Shown here piece by piece: positions 30,032 to 39,917 of a DNA stretch of 64,000 nt. The DNA lies in NCBI RefSeq assembly GCF_016632335.1, contig NZ_JAEPBG010000018.1, forward strand, positions 46,244 through 110,243, in the 5' to 3' direction. The notes beneath the pieces are model-generated. The model ran no database searches. It was given only the letters and a program-made list of their open reading frames with translations, and was not told where the DNA came from. Every line of letters starts with the position of its first letter. Position 1 is the stretch's first letter. Source of the DNA: Noviherbaspirillum pedocola. GTDB taxonomy: Bacteria; Pseudomonadota; Gammaproteobacteria; Burkholderiales; Burkholderiaceae_D. The translations under genes were made by a program, and so were the position numbers.

Positions 30032-32133
30032 GCAATGCTTCGCTGCGTCGCCTCGCCGAGGCGGCCGGCATTTCCATCGAATGGACCGATGCCTTCAATC
30101 ATCCGAAGACGGTCTCCGATGACACGCTGCGCGCGGTGCTTGCCGCACTCGGTTTGCCTGCAGAAAACGATGCCGCCTGCGCGCAAAGCCTGGCCAGCCT
30201 TGCCGGCGGCGCGGATGGATGGCCGCTGCCGCCGCTGGTCACCGCTCGCGTCGATGCGCCCATCGTTTTCGATGACCATGCGGCGCTGCGCGGACAGGAC
30301 TATGCGATCGAACTCGAAGGCGGCGGCCGCATCGATGGCCGCCTCGGCGATGAAGCGCCGCTGCAATTGGCCGTCATCGCCGCGCCCGGCTATCACCGCA
30401 TGCGCATTGCCGGCCATGCGCTCACGCTCGCGGTCGCGCCGCCGCGCTGCTACAGCGTGCAGGATGCCGCTGCCGCGCTGAACCGGGCTGACGCGCATGC
30501 GCCGCGGCTATGGGGCATCGCCACGCAGCTGTATTCGTTGCCGCGTCCCGGTGACGCCGGCATCGGCGACTTCGGCGCGTTGGCCGACTTCGTGAAGCAA
30601 GCCGGCTTGCGCGGCGCGTCGGCGGTGGCGATCAGCCCGGTGCATGCCATGTTCTCGGATGATCTGCAGCGCTTCTCGCCTTACGGTCCATCCACGCGGG
30701 TGCTGTTCAATGTGCTGCACATCGATCTGGACGCGGTGTTGGGCGTGGATGCCTTGCGTGCCGTGCTGGCCGAGGACGGCCTGGGTGAAGAAGCCGCGCG
30801 CCTTGAAGGCAATGCCATGATCGACTGGCCGGCTTCTTCCAACTGGAAGCTGAAGGTGCTGCGCCGGCTGTACCAACGCTTCATCGACGCCGGCGGCAGC
30901 GCCGAGTTCGACGCCTTCCGCCACGACGGCGGCGACAGCGTCGAAGACCATGCGCGCTTCGAAACCATGCATGCGTGGCGGCGCGCGCAAGGCGAGAACG
31001 GCGACTGGCGCAGCTGGCCCGAGGAATACCGCGATTCGCGCGGGCCGGCCATTGCCGCATTCGCAAACGCGCATGCGGACGAAGTGCGCTTTCACGCCTT
31101 CCTGCAATGGCAGGCCGCGCGCGGGCTGCAGCATGCGCAGGATTGCGCCCGCGCCGCGGGCATGGCGATCGGGATCATCAGCGATCTCGCCGTTGGTGCC
31201 GATCCGGCTGGCAGCCAGGCCTGGAGCCGGCAGGACCAGATGATCCATGGCCTGTCGGTCGGCGCGCCGCCGGATGTGCTCGGGCCGATGGGACAGAACT
31301 GGGGCCTGGGCGCCTTCTCGCCGGTGGCTTTGAAGCGCCACGGCTACGGCGCCTATATCGAGATGCTGCGCTCGGCCTTTCGCCATGCGGGCGGCGTGCG
31401 CATCGACCATGTGCTGGGCCTGACGCGCCTGTGGCTGGTGCCGGACGGCTTTCCGGCCACCGAGGGCGCGTACCTGCGCTTTCCCTTCGACGACCTGGTG
31501 CGGCTGATCGCGCTCGAATCCTGGCGCCATCGCGCGGTGGTGATCGGCGAAGACCTGGGCACGATACCGCAGGGCTTTCCCGAGCGGCTCGCGGCCGAGC
31601 GCATGCTCGGCATCCGCGTGATGTTCTTTCAGCGCGACTGGCATGGCTACATCGCGCCGCAACACTGGTCGCCTGATGCGATGGCCACCACCACCACGCA
31701 CGATCTGCCGACGGTGGCCGGCTGGTGGGCCGGGCGCGACATCGGCTGGCGCGCGCAATTGAACATGCTTGGTGAGCATGGCAATGAAGAGCGCGAGCGC
31801 GGCGAACGCGACCGCGACCGTCACGCCTTGTGGCAGGCCATGCGCGCGGCCGGCTGCCTGGGCTGGCGCGAGCATGAAGGCCCGCCCCCGCCCGAGCATG
31901 CGCCGGTCGATGAAGCGATCGCCTTTGTCGGCAAGACCGCGGCGCCATTAGCCATGATCCCGGTGGAGGACCTGCTTGCCCTGCCGGAAGCGCCGAACCT
32001 GCCGGGCACCATCGATCAACACCCGAACTGGCGCCGGCGCATGCCGCAGGCGGCGGCCTCGATCTTCGATGCCGCCGAAGTGGCGAACCGCATCCATCTG
32101 CTCAACGCCGCGCGCGAAGGAAAACCAGCATGA
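30028..32133 (+). CDS. malQ: 4-alpha-glucanotransferase MalQ (GH77)
   Basis: 701 residues from GTG 30028, preceded by GGAGAAAC and overlapping glgX by 4 nt. Disproportionates maltodextrins by moving alpha-1,4-glucan segments. An N-terminal helical/beta region (about 1-150) is the extension typical of proteobacterial MalQ. The GH77 barrel follows with WGIATQLYSL, RIDHVLGLTRLWLVP (nucleophile Asp), VIGEDLGTIP (Glu) and TTTHDLPTVAGWW (Asp). It acts on the short chains released by GlgX and supplies longer ones to TreY. It ends with ATGA into treY. Confidence 0.95.
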
Positions 32134-34892
32134 GCATTCCCCGCGCCACCGTGAGGCTGCAGTTCAACAGCAGCTTCACATTGCTCGACGCGATTCCGCA
32201 GGTCGACTACTTCGCCGACCTCGGCATCAGCCACATCTATGCTTCGCCCCTGCTCACCGCGCGCAAAGGTTCTACCCACGGCTACGACATCGTCGATCCG
32301 ACCAGGGTCAGCGAAGAACTCGGCGGCGAACCGGCGCTGCGCGCGCTGGTGGACAAGCTGCGCTCGCGCGGCATGGGCCTGGTCATGGATATCGTGCCGA
32401 ACCACATGGGCGTGGGCACGCCGGAGAACCGCTGGTGGAAGGACGTGCTCGAATGGGGCCGCGACAGCGACTATGCGCACTGGTTCGACATCGACTGGAA
32501 CGCCGCCGACACCGCATTGACCGGCAAGCTCCTGCAGCCCTTTCTCGGCGAGCCGTATGGCGATGCGCTGCGCGACGGCAAGCTGGCGCTGGTCTTTGAT
32601 GAGGCCTGCGGCGAATTCGATATCGGCTACTACGACAACCGCTATCCGCTCGCGCCGCAAACCTATGCCGACGTGCTGGAAGCGGACGCGGTGTTGCGCG
32701 ATCCGGCCGCTGCCGCGGTCGCGGAAAAGACCGATCCGAAGGAGCGGCATGAAGCGCTCAAGGCGTTTCTGAAGAGCTATGCGCGCGATGAGGATGGCCG
32801 CGCCGCGATCGACCGCGTGCTGCAGGCATTTGATGCGAAAGCGCCCGAGGGCGCGGCGCGGCTGCATGCCTTGCTGGAGCGTCAGCACTATCGTCTGACC
32901 TGGTGGCGCAACGCCGCCGAGGAAATCAACTGGCGCCGCTTCTTCGAAGTCAGCGACCTGGCCGGCATCCGCGTCGAGCGCGATGACGTGTTCGAAGCCA
33001 CGCATGCGACCATCCTGCGGCTGTATGCCGAAGGCCTGCTCGATGGATTGCGGCTGGACCATGTCGATGGCCTCGCGCATCCGGGCGCGTATTGCCGCAA
33101 GCTGCGCGCGCGTCTCACCAGCCTGGAAGACCAGCGTCCGGCCGATGCGCCGCGCGGACCCGCCTACATCGTCGTCGAGAAGATCCTGACCGGCGACGAA
33201 ACCCTGCGCACCGACTGGGGCATCGATGGCACCACGGGCTATGAATTCATGAACCAGGTCGGCGCGCTGCTGCACGATCCGGAAGGCTGCTCGCCCATCC
33301 TGTCGCTATGGCATGAAGCCACTGGCGACGCGCAATCTTTCGAAACGCAGGTGCGCTCCGCGCGCCGGCAACTGCTGGCGGAAAACTTCGTCGGCGAACT
33401 CGAAGCGCTGGTGCGCGCGCTGCGCGCGGTGGCCCGCAGCGACCTGGCCACGCGCGACATCGCCGCCTCGGCGATCCGCCGCGTGCTGACCGAGGTGCTG
33501 GTGTCGTTTCCGGCGTATCGCAGCTATGTGTCCGAAGCCGGCGGCGATGCGCATGACCGCGCGCTGCTGCAGACGGCCATCGATGAAGCGCGCGCCTGCG
33601 TGCGCGCGGCCGACATGCCGGTGCTCGATGCCTTGTTCGCCTGGCTTGGCGGCGAGGCGCCGCAGGACGTGGCTGATGAGGCCGCGCGCACGTTGCGCCT
33701 GGCCGCGATCCGGCGCTTCCAGCAATTGACGCCGCCGCTGGCTGCAAAGGCAGTCGAGGACACGACCTTCTATCGCTATGGTCCGCTGTTGTCGCGCAAT
33801 GAAGTCGGCGCCGATCCGGGCCGCTTCTCATTGAAGCCCGAAGCCTTCCATCGCGCCAATGAAGAGCGCGCGCGCGACTTTCCGCACAACCTGCTCGCCA
33901 CCGCGACGCATGACCACAAGCGCGGCGAGGATGCGCGCGCCCGGCTGGCGGCGCTGTCCGAGCTGCCGCATGCATGGGCCGAGTCGGTGCGGCGCTGGAT
34001 GGGGGCGCATGCGGCGCGGCGCGCGACCTTGCCCGATGGCCGCGTCGCGCCGACGCCCGCGGATGAACTGATGCTGTATCAAACCCTGCTTGGCGCCTGG
34101 CCCTTCGCGCTGTCGCCGGACGATGGGGAAGGCGTCAAGGCCTATGCCGAGCGCATCGCTGCCTGGCAGGAAAAGGCGCTGCGCGAAGCCAAGCGCGTCT
34201 CCAGCTGGGTGCTGCCGGACGCCGATTACGAAAGCGCCTGTCGCGCCTTTCTCGATGCGCTCTTCGCCGATGCCGGCTTCATCCGCGAGCTGCGGCAATG
34301 GGTGGACCGGCTGGCCTTGCCCACCGTGTGCAACAGCCTCGCGCAAACCCTGCTGCGCCTGGCCTCGCCCGGCGTGCCGGATCTGTACCAGGGCACCGAG
34401 TATTGGGATTTCTCGCTGGTGGATCCGGATAACCGCCGGCCGGTGGACTATGCGGCGCGCGCCGCGTCATTGCAGTCGGAAGCGGCGCAGCGCGACTTCG
34501 ACGACATGCTGTGGCAGCAGGGCCAGATCAAGCAGACGCTGATTGCGCGCATGCTGGCATTGCGCGAAAAGCAGCCGGCACTGTTCGCCGATGGTGATTA
34601 CCTGCCGCTGCAGGTGAGCGGCCCGCAGGCAAGGCATGTGATTGCCTTCCTGCGTCGGCATGGCGGGCAAACGCTGCTGGTGGCGGCACTGCGGTTGCCG
34701 GCGCGCGGGCCGCTGCCGGATGGCGATGGCAGCGCGTGGGATGGCACCGAGCTGCTGTTGCCCCAGGCGATGTCGGGATGGCGCGACGTGTTGTCCCCGA
34801 ATGCGACGGTGGGGCTGGATGGCGAGCGCATTGCGCTGGGCAGCTTGCTGGACCGACGGCCCGTCGCGGTATTGCTGACGGGCGGGGCATGA
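32130..34892 (+). CDS. treY: Maltooligosyl trehalose synthase TreY
   Basis: 920 residues. Isomerises the reducing-end glucose of maltooligosaccharides to a trehalosyl group. The GH13 start is RATVRLQFNSSFTLLDAI, followed by YASPLLTARKGSTHGYDIVDP and DIVPNHMGVG. Catalytic motifs are LRLDHVDGLAHPG (Asp) and VVEKILTGDETL (Glu), and the diagnostic C-terminal part has TATHDHKRGEDARARL and SPGVPDLYQGTEYW. It overlaps malQ by 4 nt and closes the operon. The partner hydrolase TreZ, which releases trehalose, is not encoded nearby. Confidence 0.95.
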   Translation: MSIPRATVRLQFNSSFTLLDAIPQVDYFADLGISHIYASPLLTARKGSTHGYDIVDPTRVSEELGGEPALRALVDKLRSRGMGLVMDIVPNHMGVGTPENRWWKDVLEWGRDSDYAHWFDIDWNAADTALTGKLLQPFLGEPYGDALRDGKLALVFDEACGEFDIGYYDNRYPLAPQTYADVLEADAVLRDPAAAAVAEKTDPKERHEALKAFLKSYARDEDGRAAIDRVLQAFDAKAPEGAARLHALLERQHYRLTWWRNAAEEINWRRFFEVSDLAGIRVERDDVFEATHATILRLYAEGLLDGLRLDHVDGLAHPGAYCRKLRARLTSLEDQRPADAPRGPAYIVVEKILTGDETLRTDWGIDGTTGYEFMNQVGALLHDPEGCSPILSLWHEATGDAQSFETQVRSARRQLLAENFVGELEALVRALRAVARSDLATRDIAASAIRRVLTEVLVSFPAYRSYVSEAGGDAHDRALLQTAIDEARACVRAADMPVLDALFAWLGGEAPQDVADEAARTLRLAAIRRFQQLTPPLAAKAVEDTTFYRYGPLLSRNEVGADPGRFSLKPEAFHRANEERARDFPHNLLATATHDHKRGEDARARLAALSELPHAWAESVRRWMGAHAARRATLPDGRVAPTPADELMLYQTLLGAWPFALSPDDGEGVKAYAERIAAWQEKALREAKRVSSWVLPDADYESACRAFLDALFADAGFIRELRQWVDRLALPTVCNSLAQTLLRLASPGVPDLYQGTEYWDFSLVDPDNRRPVDYAARAASLQSEAAQRDFDDMLWQQGQIKQTLIARMLALREKQPALFADGDYLPLQVSGPQARHVIAFLRRHGGQTLLVAALRLPARGPLPDGDGSAWDGTELLLPQAMSGWRDVLSPNATVGLDGERIALGSLLDRRPVAVLLTGGA

Positions 34893-35522
34893 TGTCAGGC
34901 GCAGTGCCGGTGAAGCTGGACTTCTACCACGCGAGGTTCCAGGCGTAGTGCTCACTGCTGCTGCAGGGGTGCGAGCTGTGCCAGGCAAAGCTGCGTTTCC
35001 AGCAGGCGCAGCGTCGTATCCGGGGACTCGCCGGCGCAAAGCTTGATATCGGCGCGGATCAGGCTTTGTTCGAGCAGCGATGCCAATTCCGACTTAGACC
35101 AGCTCCAATTCCCAGTTCCAGTTGGTTGCCGCAATGGTTGACGCTCCGGCATTGCGGCGATGCGCACGTGACCCTGCACTCGGCATCGATTCGCTCTTGC
35201 AGCAAGCGGATGGGCGTATCGGGCTTGCCCTCGGGAGTGAGGCTCACCGCTTCCCGGCTTTGTAACGACGCGTCGAAGCGCATTCAAGCTGCCGAACAAT
35301 CGTTTGAGCCATCGACGAACGGCCTCGCAGGGGATCATGCCGTTCCGGCCAGCGCATCCGATCCGTAGCCGGCCCATCCGCTGGTCTGTATCCGGAAGTA
35401 CATTCCCCGGCGCCTGACTGTTACAACGGCGTCAAGCAAAATTTGCGAGAATACGGCGCATCCATTTCACCCCGCAGCGGCCGCCGCGCCGATCCGCCTC
35501 CACCGCAGACCAGCCTGTCCCC
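34893..35522. other. 630-bp gap after treY; no confident gene, possible decayed minus-strand frame
   Basis: No intact gene is convincing. On the minus strand two frames abut: one (35283 down to about 35170) reads MRFDASLQSREAVSLTPEG...RIDAECRV, and the next, one base out of register, reads WSKSELASLLEQSLIRADIKL...LAQLAPLQQQ down to 34952. Joined they would make a plausible small protein of roughly 110 residues, so this may be a frameshifted or decayed gene. The region must also contain the promoter of the bacteriophytochrome gene, but no clear -35/-10 pair was found. Confidence 0.35.
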
Positions 35523-37781
35523 ATGATTCTTCCCGCTTCGACAGACAAGCATGCCGACTATCCCGATCTCACCCAGTGCGACCGGGAGCCGATCCACATC
35601 CCCGGCGCGATACAGCCGCATGGCTTTCTGCTGTCGATTTCCGAGGACGACCTCGCCATACGCCAGGCGAGCGCGAACGTGGACGCATTGCTCGGACGGC
35701 AGCCGCAGTCCCTGCTCGGCCACCGCCTTGGCGAACTGATCGGCGAGGCCAATGCCGGTGTCGTCGCGGCGGCGCTGGCCGGCGATGCGGTGCAGGCGCA
35801 GCCAATTTATGCCGGCGCGGTGGACATCGGCGAGGCCGGCTGCTTCGATGCGATCGCGCATCGCATCGGCAATGCCACGATGGTGGAGTTCGAGCCGGCG
35901 CCCAGAAGCCACAGCGCCGACTTCCGCCTGCTGTACTCGCTGCTCGGCCGCTTCCTGAAGACCGTGGCGCATGTCGATTCGATCGATGCCATCAGCGAGT
36001 ACGCGGTGCGCACGATTCGCGAGGTGACCGGCTTCGGCCGCGTCTTTCTGTATGTCTTCGATCACAACGACGATTCGCAGGTGATCGCCGAGACGCTGGA
36101 GCCCGGTTATCCGTCCTACATCGGCCAGCGCTTTCCGGCCTCGGACATTCCGGCGCAGGCGCGGCGGCTGTACGTGGACAACCCGGTGCGCCTGATCGCG
36201 GATGCGCATTACCGGCCCGCGCCGCTGGTGCCGGCGCAGGACCCGGCCACCGGCAAGCCGACCGATCTGTCCTATGCCGGCCTGCGCGCGGTGTCGCCGG
36301 TGCATGTGCAGTACATGAAAAACATGGGCACCATCGCGTCGATGTCGATTTCGCTGGTGATCAAGGGACGGCTGTGGGGCATGATCTCCTGCCACCATGC
36401 GAGCGCGAAGTTCGTGCCCTTCGAAGTGCGCTCCGCCTGCGAGCAGCTTGGGCAGATCCTTTCCTTGCGCATCGAATCGATCATCGAGGGCAAGGAATAT
36501 GCATATCGCCTGGCGCTGCGCAGCAAGCTGGTGTCACTGCTCGCGGTGCTGAGCCGGGGCGATGAATTCGTCGCCAGCATGCGAAACGCGTCGCCGGACC
36601 TGCTGCGGCTGATGAATGCCTCGGGCGCGGCGCTGGTCTTCGAAGGCCAGACCATCCTGTTCGGCGATACGCCGAGCGAAACGCAGGTCGGCGCGCTGGT
36701 GGAATGGCTGGGCATGCATGCCGGCGGCGACTTGGTGCACAGCAATGCGCTGTCGCGCGAATTTCCCCCCGCTGCCCAATACGCCGCCTGTGCCAGCGGC
36801 ATGCTGGCGGTATCGATATCGGGAAATTACCGGCATTACGTGATCTGGTTTCGGCCCGAGGTGGTGCAGGAAGTCGAATGGGCCGGCAACCCGGCGCACA
36901 AGGCGCTGCAGGGCAATGCCGCGCAGCCGCTGACGCCGCGCAAGAGTTTCGAAAGCTGGCGCGAGACGGTGCGCGGCACCGCCGACCCGTGGCATCAGAG
37001 CGAACTCGAGGCGGCGCTGGAATTCCGCGGCGCGATTCTCAGCATCGTGCTGGCGCGCGCCGAGGAAATGGCGGGCCTGGCCGATGAACTCGGTCGCGCC
37101 AACAAGGAGCTGGAATCGTTTTCGTATTCGGTGTCGCATGATCTGCGCGCGCCGCTGCGGCACATCGTCGGCTATACCGACCTGCTGGTCGAGTTTGAGG
37201 GACCGAACCTGAATGACCGGGGGAACCGGTATCTGAAGAACATCGGCGAGGCGGCGCGCTTTGCCGGCAAGCTGGTGGACGATCTGCTGTCGTTCTCGCA
37301 GATGGGCCGCTCGGCGCTGCATCCGATGACGACTGACATGAACCAGGTGGTGCGCTCCGCGGTGAAGCGCGCTGCCCAGGATGCCGGCGATCGCCGCATC
37401 GACTGGCATATCGGCAGCCTGCCGACGATACAGTGCGACCCGACCTTCATGGAACTGGCCGTCTTCAACCTGGTATCGAATGCCGTAAAATACAGCCGCG
37501 TTCGCACCCCCGCCGTCATTACCATCTCCTCCGAACAAACCGAAGACGAGCACATCTTCCATGTGCGCGACAACGGCGTTGGCTTCTCGATGGAATATGC
37601 GCACAAGCTGTTTGCGGTATTCCAGCGCTTGCATCGGATGGAAGAATTCGAAGGCACCGGCATCGGGCTTGCCAATGTGCGCCGCATCGTCGAGCGCCAC
37701 GGCGGCCGCGCCTGGGCCGAAGGCGTGCCGGGCGAAGGCGCAGTGTTTTCCTTCGCCATCCCCAAGAAACTACCCACCTGA
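35523..37781 (+). CDS. bphP: Bacteriophytochrome photoreceptor histidine kinase
   Basis: A 752-residue red/far-red light sensor kinase. A PAS-like N-terminus carries the biliverdin-attachment cysteine, Cys19 in TQCDREPIHIPG, followed by IQPHG. The GAF domain has the PASDIP motif (205-210) and conserved His261 and His291 near the chromophore. The PHY domain carries the tongue motif PRKSF (472-476). The histidine kinase follows: phospho-acceptor His539 in SYSVSHDLRAPLRH, N-box NLVSNAVKYS, then DNGVGFSMEY and GTGIGLANV. The full set of chromophore residues argues for a functional photoreceptor. It is followed after 21 nt by its likely partner response regulator. No heme oxygenase gene for biliverdin is in the window. 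Confidence 0.96.
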   Translation: MILPASTDKHADYPDLTQCDREPIHIPGAIQPHGFLLSISEDDLAIRQASANVDALLGRQPQSLLGHRLGELIGEANAGVVAAALAGDAVQAQPIYAGAVDIGEAGCFDAIAHRIGNATMVEFEPAPRSHSADFRLLYSLLGRFLKTVAHVDSIDAISEYAVRTIREVTGFGRVFLYVFDHNDDSQVIAETLEPGYPSYIGQRFPASDIPAQARRLYVDNPVRLIADAHYRPAPLVPAQDPATGKPTDLSYAGLRAVSPVHVQYMKNMGTIASMSISLVIKGRLWGMISCHHASAKFVPFEVRSACEQLGQILSLRIESIIEGKEYAYRLALRSKLVSLLAVLSRGDEFVASMRNASPDLLRLMNASGAALVFEGQTILFGDTPSETQVGALVEWLGMHAGGDLVHSNALSREFPPAAQYAACASGMLAVSISGNYRHYVIWFRPEVVQEVEWAGNPAHKALQGNAAQPLTPRKSFESWRETVRGTADPWHQSELEAALEFRGAILSIVLARAEEMAGLADELGRANKELESFSYSVSHDLRAPLRHIVGYTDLLVEFEGPNLNDRGNRYLKNIGEAARFAGKLVDDLLSFSQMGRSALHPMTTDMNQVVRSAVKRAAQDAGDRRIDWHIGSLPTIQCDPTFMELAVFNLVSNAVKYSRVRTPAVITISSEQTEDEHIFHVRDNGVGFSMEYAHKLFAVFQRLHRMEEFEGTGIGLANVRRIVERHGGRAWAEGVPGEGAVFSFAIPKKLPT

Positions 37782-37802
37782 ATCTCTTAGTCAAGGCGCA
37801 CG

Positions 37803-38258
37803 ATGCTCAAACCGATATTGCTGGTCGAGGACAATCCGAAGGACCTCGAACTGACACTGATTGCGCTGGAACGCAGCCAGCTGGCCAATGAAGTGATCGT
37901 GGTCGAGGACGGCGCCGAGGCGCTGGACTATCTGTATCGCCGCGGCGATTATGCGCACCGGCCCGAAGGCAAGCCGGCGGTGGTGCTGCTGGACTTAAAG
38001 CTGCCGAAGATCGACGGCCTGGAAGTGTTGAAGGAGATTCGCGAATGCGAGGAGCTGCGCAGCCTGCCGGTGGTGATGCTGACCTCCAGCAAGGAAGAGC
38101 AGGACGTCATCCGCAGCTATCAGCTGGGTGTGAATGCCTATGTGGTCAAGCCGGTGGAGTTTCGCGACTTCATGAAGGCGATCGCCGATCTGGGGATGTT
38201 CTGGGCGGTGTTGAATGAGCCGCCGCCGGGGCATACGAAGGTGTTGCGCAGGAAGTGA
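37803..38258 (+). CDS. Stand-alone response regulator, Rcp1-like, partner of the bacteriophytochrome
   Basis: A 151-residue single receiver domain with no output domain. The acidic pocket is VEDN (residues 8-11), the phospho-acceptor is Asp64 in LLDLKLPKIDG, and VMLTSS and VVKPVEF provide the conserved Thr and Lys. The insertion RRGDYAHRPEGKPAVV and the C-terminal FWAVLNEPPP are typical of the Rcp1 type that accompanies phytochrome kinases. It is 21 nt downstream of bphP and surely co-transcribed. Output must go through protein contacts or a further phosphotransfer protein elsewhere. Confidence 0.93.
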   Translation: MLKPILLVEDNPKDLELTLIALERSQLANEVIVVEDGAEALDYLYRRGDYAHRPEGKPAVVLLDLKLPKIDGLEVLKEIRECEELRSLPVVMLTSSKEEQDVIRSYQLGVNAYVVKPVEFRDFMKAIADLGMFWAVLNEPPPGHTKVLRRK

Positions 38259-38275
38259 GGCGGGTGCCGGCTCGT

Positions 38276-38350
38276 AGGTTGGGCTGACGAAGGAAGCCCA
38301 ACGTGCTCGCGGTTCGCAGGTGCCCGATGTTGGGCTTGGCAGCCCAACCT
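38276..38350. repeat. Palindromic intergenic repeat between convergent genes
   Basis: AGGTTGGGCT (38276-38285) is repeated inverted as AGCCCAACCT (38341-38350). Inside are further copies of the core: AGCCCAAC and GTTGGGCTTGGCAGCCCAAC. This REP-like arrangement lies between the response regulator and the convergent vapC and may act as a bidirectional terminator. It is related to the element near 5.95 kb. Confidence 0.7.
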
Positions 38351-38358
38351 GCGCATAG

Positions 38359-38781
38359 CTATAGCTTTATCAGCTTTAACTTCATTTGCACGGCATTTTT
38401 TGCCAAAACGGTATCCAGGGTCGCCATGCTTGATGCGCTGGCATCCAGCGCAGCTGCCAGATGCAGGGCGTCACCCGAGCGCAGGCCGCTGTCCGCTTGC
38501 AGTGTGAGCATGGCGGCACGGTGAAAGGTAGCGGGATCGATGGGAAACAGCTGCAAATCGTGAGAGCACAAACGCTCGAATTGCTGCCAGCCATTTTGTG
38601 CTTGGGCCGATGTGATCTGGCCGGTGCGCTGCTTGATTCCAAGCGCGCTTGCGAATTCCGTCACGCACCACATCGCCGAAATCAGTTCATCGCTGCAGCG
38701 GCCATACCAGCGCGCCACATCGGAGCTCTTCGGCTCGTTGGTGCATAGCGCGACCAACACGCTGGTATCGACGTAAATCAT
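38359..38781 (-). CDS. vapC: PIN-domain toxin VapC
   Basis: A 140-residue PIN-domain ribonuclease toxin. Acidic active-site residues are visible in IYVDTS (Asp5), CVTEFASAL (Glu) and LRSGDALHLAAAL (Asp), the latter with the LHLA pattern of VapC proteins. Its ATG overlaps the vapB stop by one base (TGATG), the usual antitoxin-toxin order. Family members cleave tRNA or rRNA when the antitoxin is lost. The start codon is fixed by the overlap. Confidence 0.93.
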   Translation of the reverse strand: MIYVDTSVLVALCTNEPKSSDVARWYGRCSDELISAMWCVTEFASALGIKQRTGQITSAQAQNGWQQFERLCSHDLQLFPIDPATFHRAAMLTLQADSGLRSGDALHLAAALDASASSMATLDTVLAKNAVQMKLKLIKL

Positions 38782-39026
38782 CAGTAGCGCGCGCCGCGGC
38801 GCAATTCCTCCATCACCGACTCGCCGAGCGCCATCTCTTCGCGCGCGGCATCCAATTGGCGAGCAAAGGCTTTACGGTCCCAGGCCGCATGGCGCAGGCA
38901 AAGTCCGCCATCCACCGTGAGGCTCGCCTGAAGCTGATCGCCATCGTTCAGGCCGAATCGACGCACCAAGTCCGCCGGAATACGCACTGCCAGGCTGTTA
39001 CCCCATTTTGCGACTTGCAAGTTCAT
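38781..39026 (-). CDS. vapB: Antitoxin VapB (AbrB/MazE-type DNA-binding domain)
   Basis: An 81-residue antitoxin. The N-terminal swapped-hairpin AbrB domain reads LQVAKWGNSLAVRIPADLVRRFGLNDGDQL, followed by a C-terminal toxin-binding tail (FARQLDAAREEMALGESVMEELRRG). It should bind VapC and repress its own operon through the palindrome just upstream. Translation starts 4 nt from that palindrome and no ribosome site precedes it. Confidence 0.92.
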   Translation of the reverse strand: MNLQVAKWGNSLAVRIPADLVRRFGLNDGDQLQASLTVDGGLCLRHAAWDRKAFARQLDAAREEMALGESVMEELRRGARY

Positions 39027-39029
39027 GGC

Positions 39030-39068
39030 TTAATGTATATCCATTAACGTAGATACAGGCGATTATAG
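39030..39068 (-). promoter_or_regulatory. vapBC promoter and candidate autoregulatory operator
   Basis: On the minus strand a TATAAT (39063-39068) would place the transcript start near 39055. Between it and vapB lies an inverted repeat TTAATG (39030-39035) / CATTAA (39042-39047) with 6-nt spacing, as expected for a VapB/AbrB operator. The -35 match (TTGCTC) is poor. The mRNA leader would be about 30 nt. Confidence 0.6.
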
Positions 39069-39092
39069 CGGCCAAGCGACGGGAGCAACTGC

Positions 39093-39917
39093 TCAATCCT
39101 TCCCGAACTCCTCCCCCAGCTCCCTGCCCCGCGCCGCCGCCGCATGCATTGCCTTCACGATCGCCTCCTTCACACCGCTCGCGTCCATCGAAGTCAGCGC
39201 CGCATAGGTGGTGCCGCCCTTGGAGGTCACGCGCTCGCGCAACACCGAGACTGGCTCGTCCGATTGCGCCGCAAGCTCGGCCGCGCCGGTGAAGGTGGCG
39301 ATCGCAAGCCGGCGGCCCTGCTCAGCCGACAGCCCCATCTCGGAAGCCGCCTGCTGCATCGCCTCGATGAAATAGAACACATAGGCCGGGCCGCTGCCCG
39401 AGACCGCGGTGACCGGATCGATCAGGGTTTCGTCGTCCAGCCACACGGTGTCGCCGACCGCTTTCAGGATCGCATCGGCCGCATTGCGCTGCTCGCTGGA
39501 TACGCCCGGCAAGGCCGCCATACCAGTGATGCCGCGGCCGACCAGGGCCGGCGTATTCGGCATCGTGCGCACGATGGCGCCATGCCCGCCGAGCCAGCGC
39601 GACAGGTCCGCGCCGCGGATGCCGGCGGCAATCGACAGCACCAGCTGCTTGCCGAGATGCGGCGCAAGCTGCGCCGCGACTTCGCGCATCTGCTGCGGCT
39701 TGACCGCCAGCACGATGACGTCGCTGGCGGCGACCTGCGCATCGATCGCATGCGCACTCGACACGCCAAAGCGCTGCGCCAGCCGCGCCAGCGCATCGGC
39801 ATTGATATCCACCACATGGATGTTGGCGCCTGCGGCAAGCCGGCCGGCCAGGCCGCCGATGAGCGCGGCGGCCATGTTGCCGCCGCCGATGAAGCTGATC
39901 TTCATTTCAGTTTGCAT
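39093..39917 (-). CDS. proC: Pyrroline-5-carboxylate reductase ProC
   Basis: 274 residues from ATG 39917 (GGAAAACGGG upstream), with ATG 39905 an alternative four codons later. Last step of proline synthesis: reduces pyrroline-5-carboxylate with NAD(P)H. The Rossmann motif FIGGGNMAAALIGGL is at the N-terminus, VLAVKPQQM and RTMPNTPALVG are in the central part, and the C-terminal domain signature is AVSGSGPAYVFYFIEAM and ERVTSKGGTTYAAL. It overlaps yggS by 11 nt, and this pairing is common in proteobacteria. Confidence 0.97.
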   Translation of the reverse strand: MQTEMKISFIGGGNMAAALIGGLAGRLAAGANIHVVDINADALARLAQRFGVSSAHAIDAQVAASDVIVLAVKPQQMREVAAQLAPHLGKQLVLSIAAGIRGADLSRWLGGHGAIVRTMPNTPALVGRGITGMAALPGVSSEQRNAADAILKAVGDTVWLDDETLIDPVTAVSGSGPAYVFYFIEAMQQAASEMGLSAEQGRRLAIATFTGAAELAAQSDEPVSVLRERVTSKGGTTYAALTSMDASGVKEAIVKAMHAAAARGRELGEEFGKD

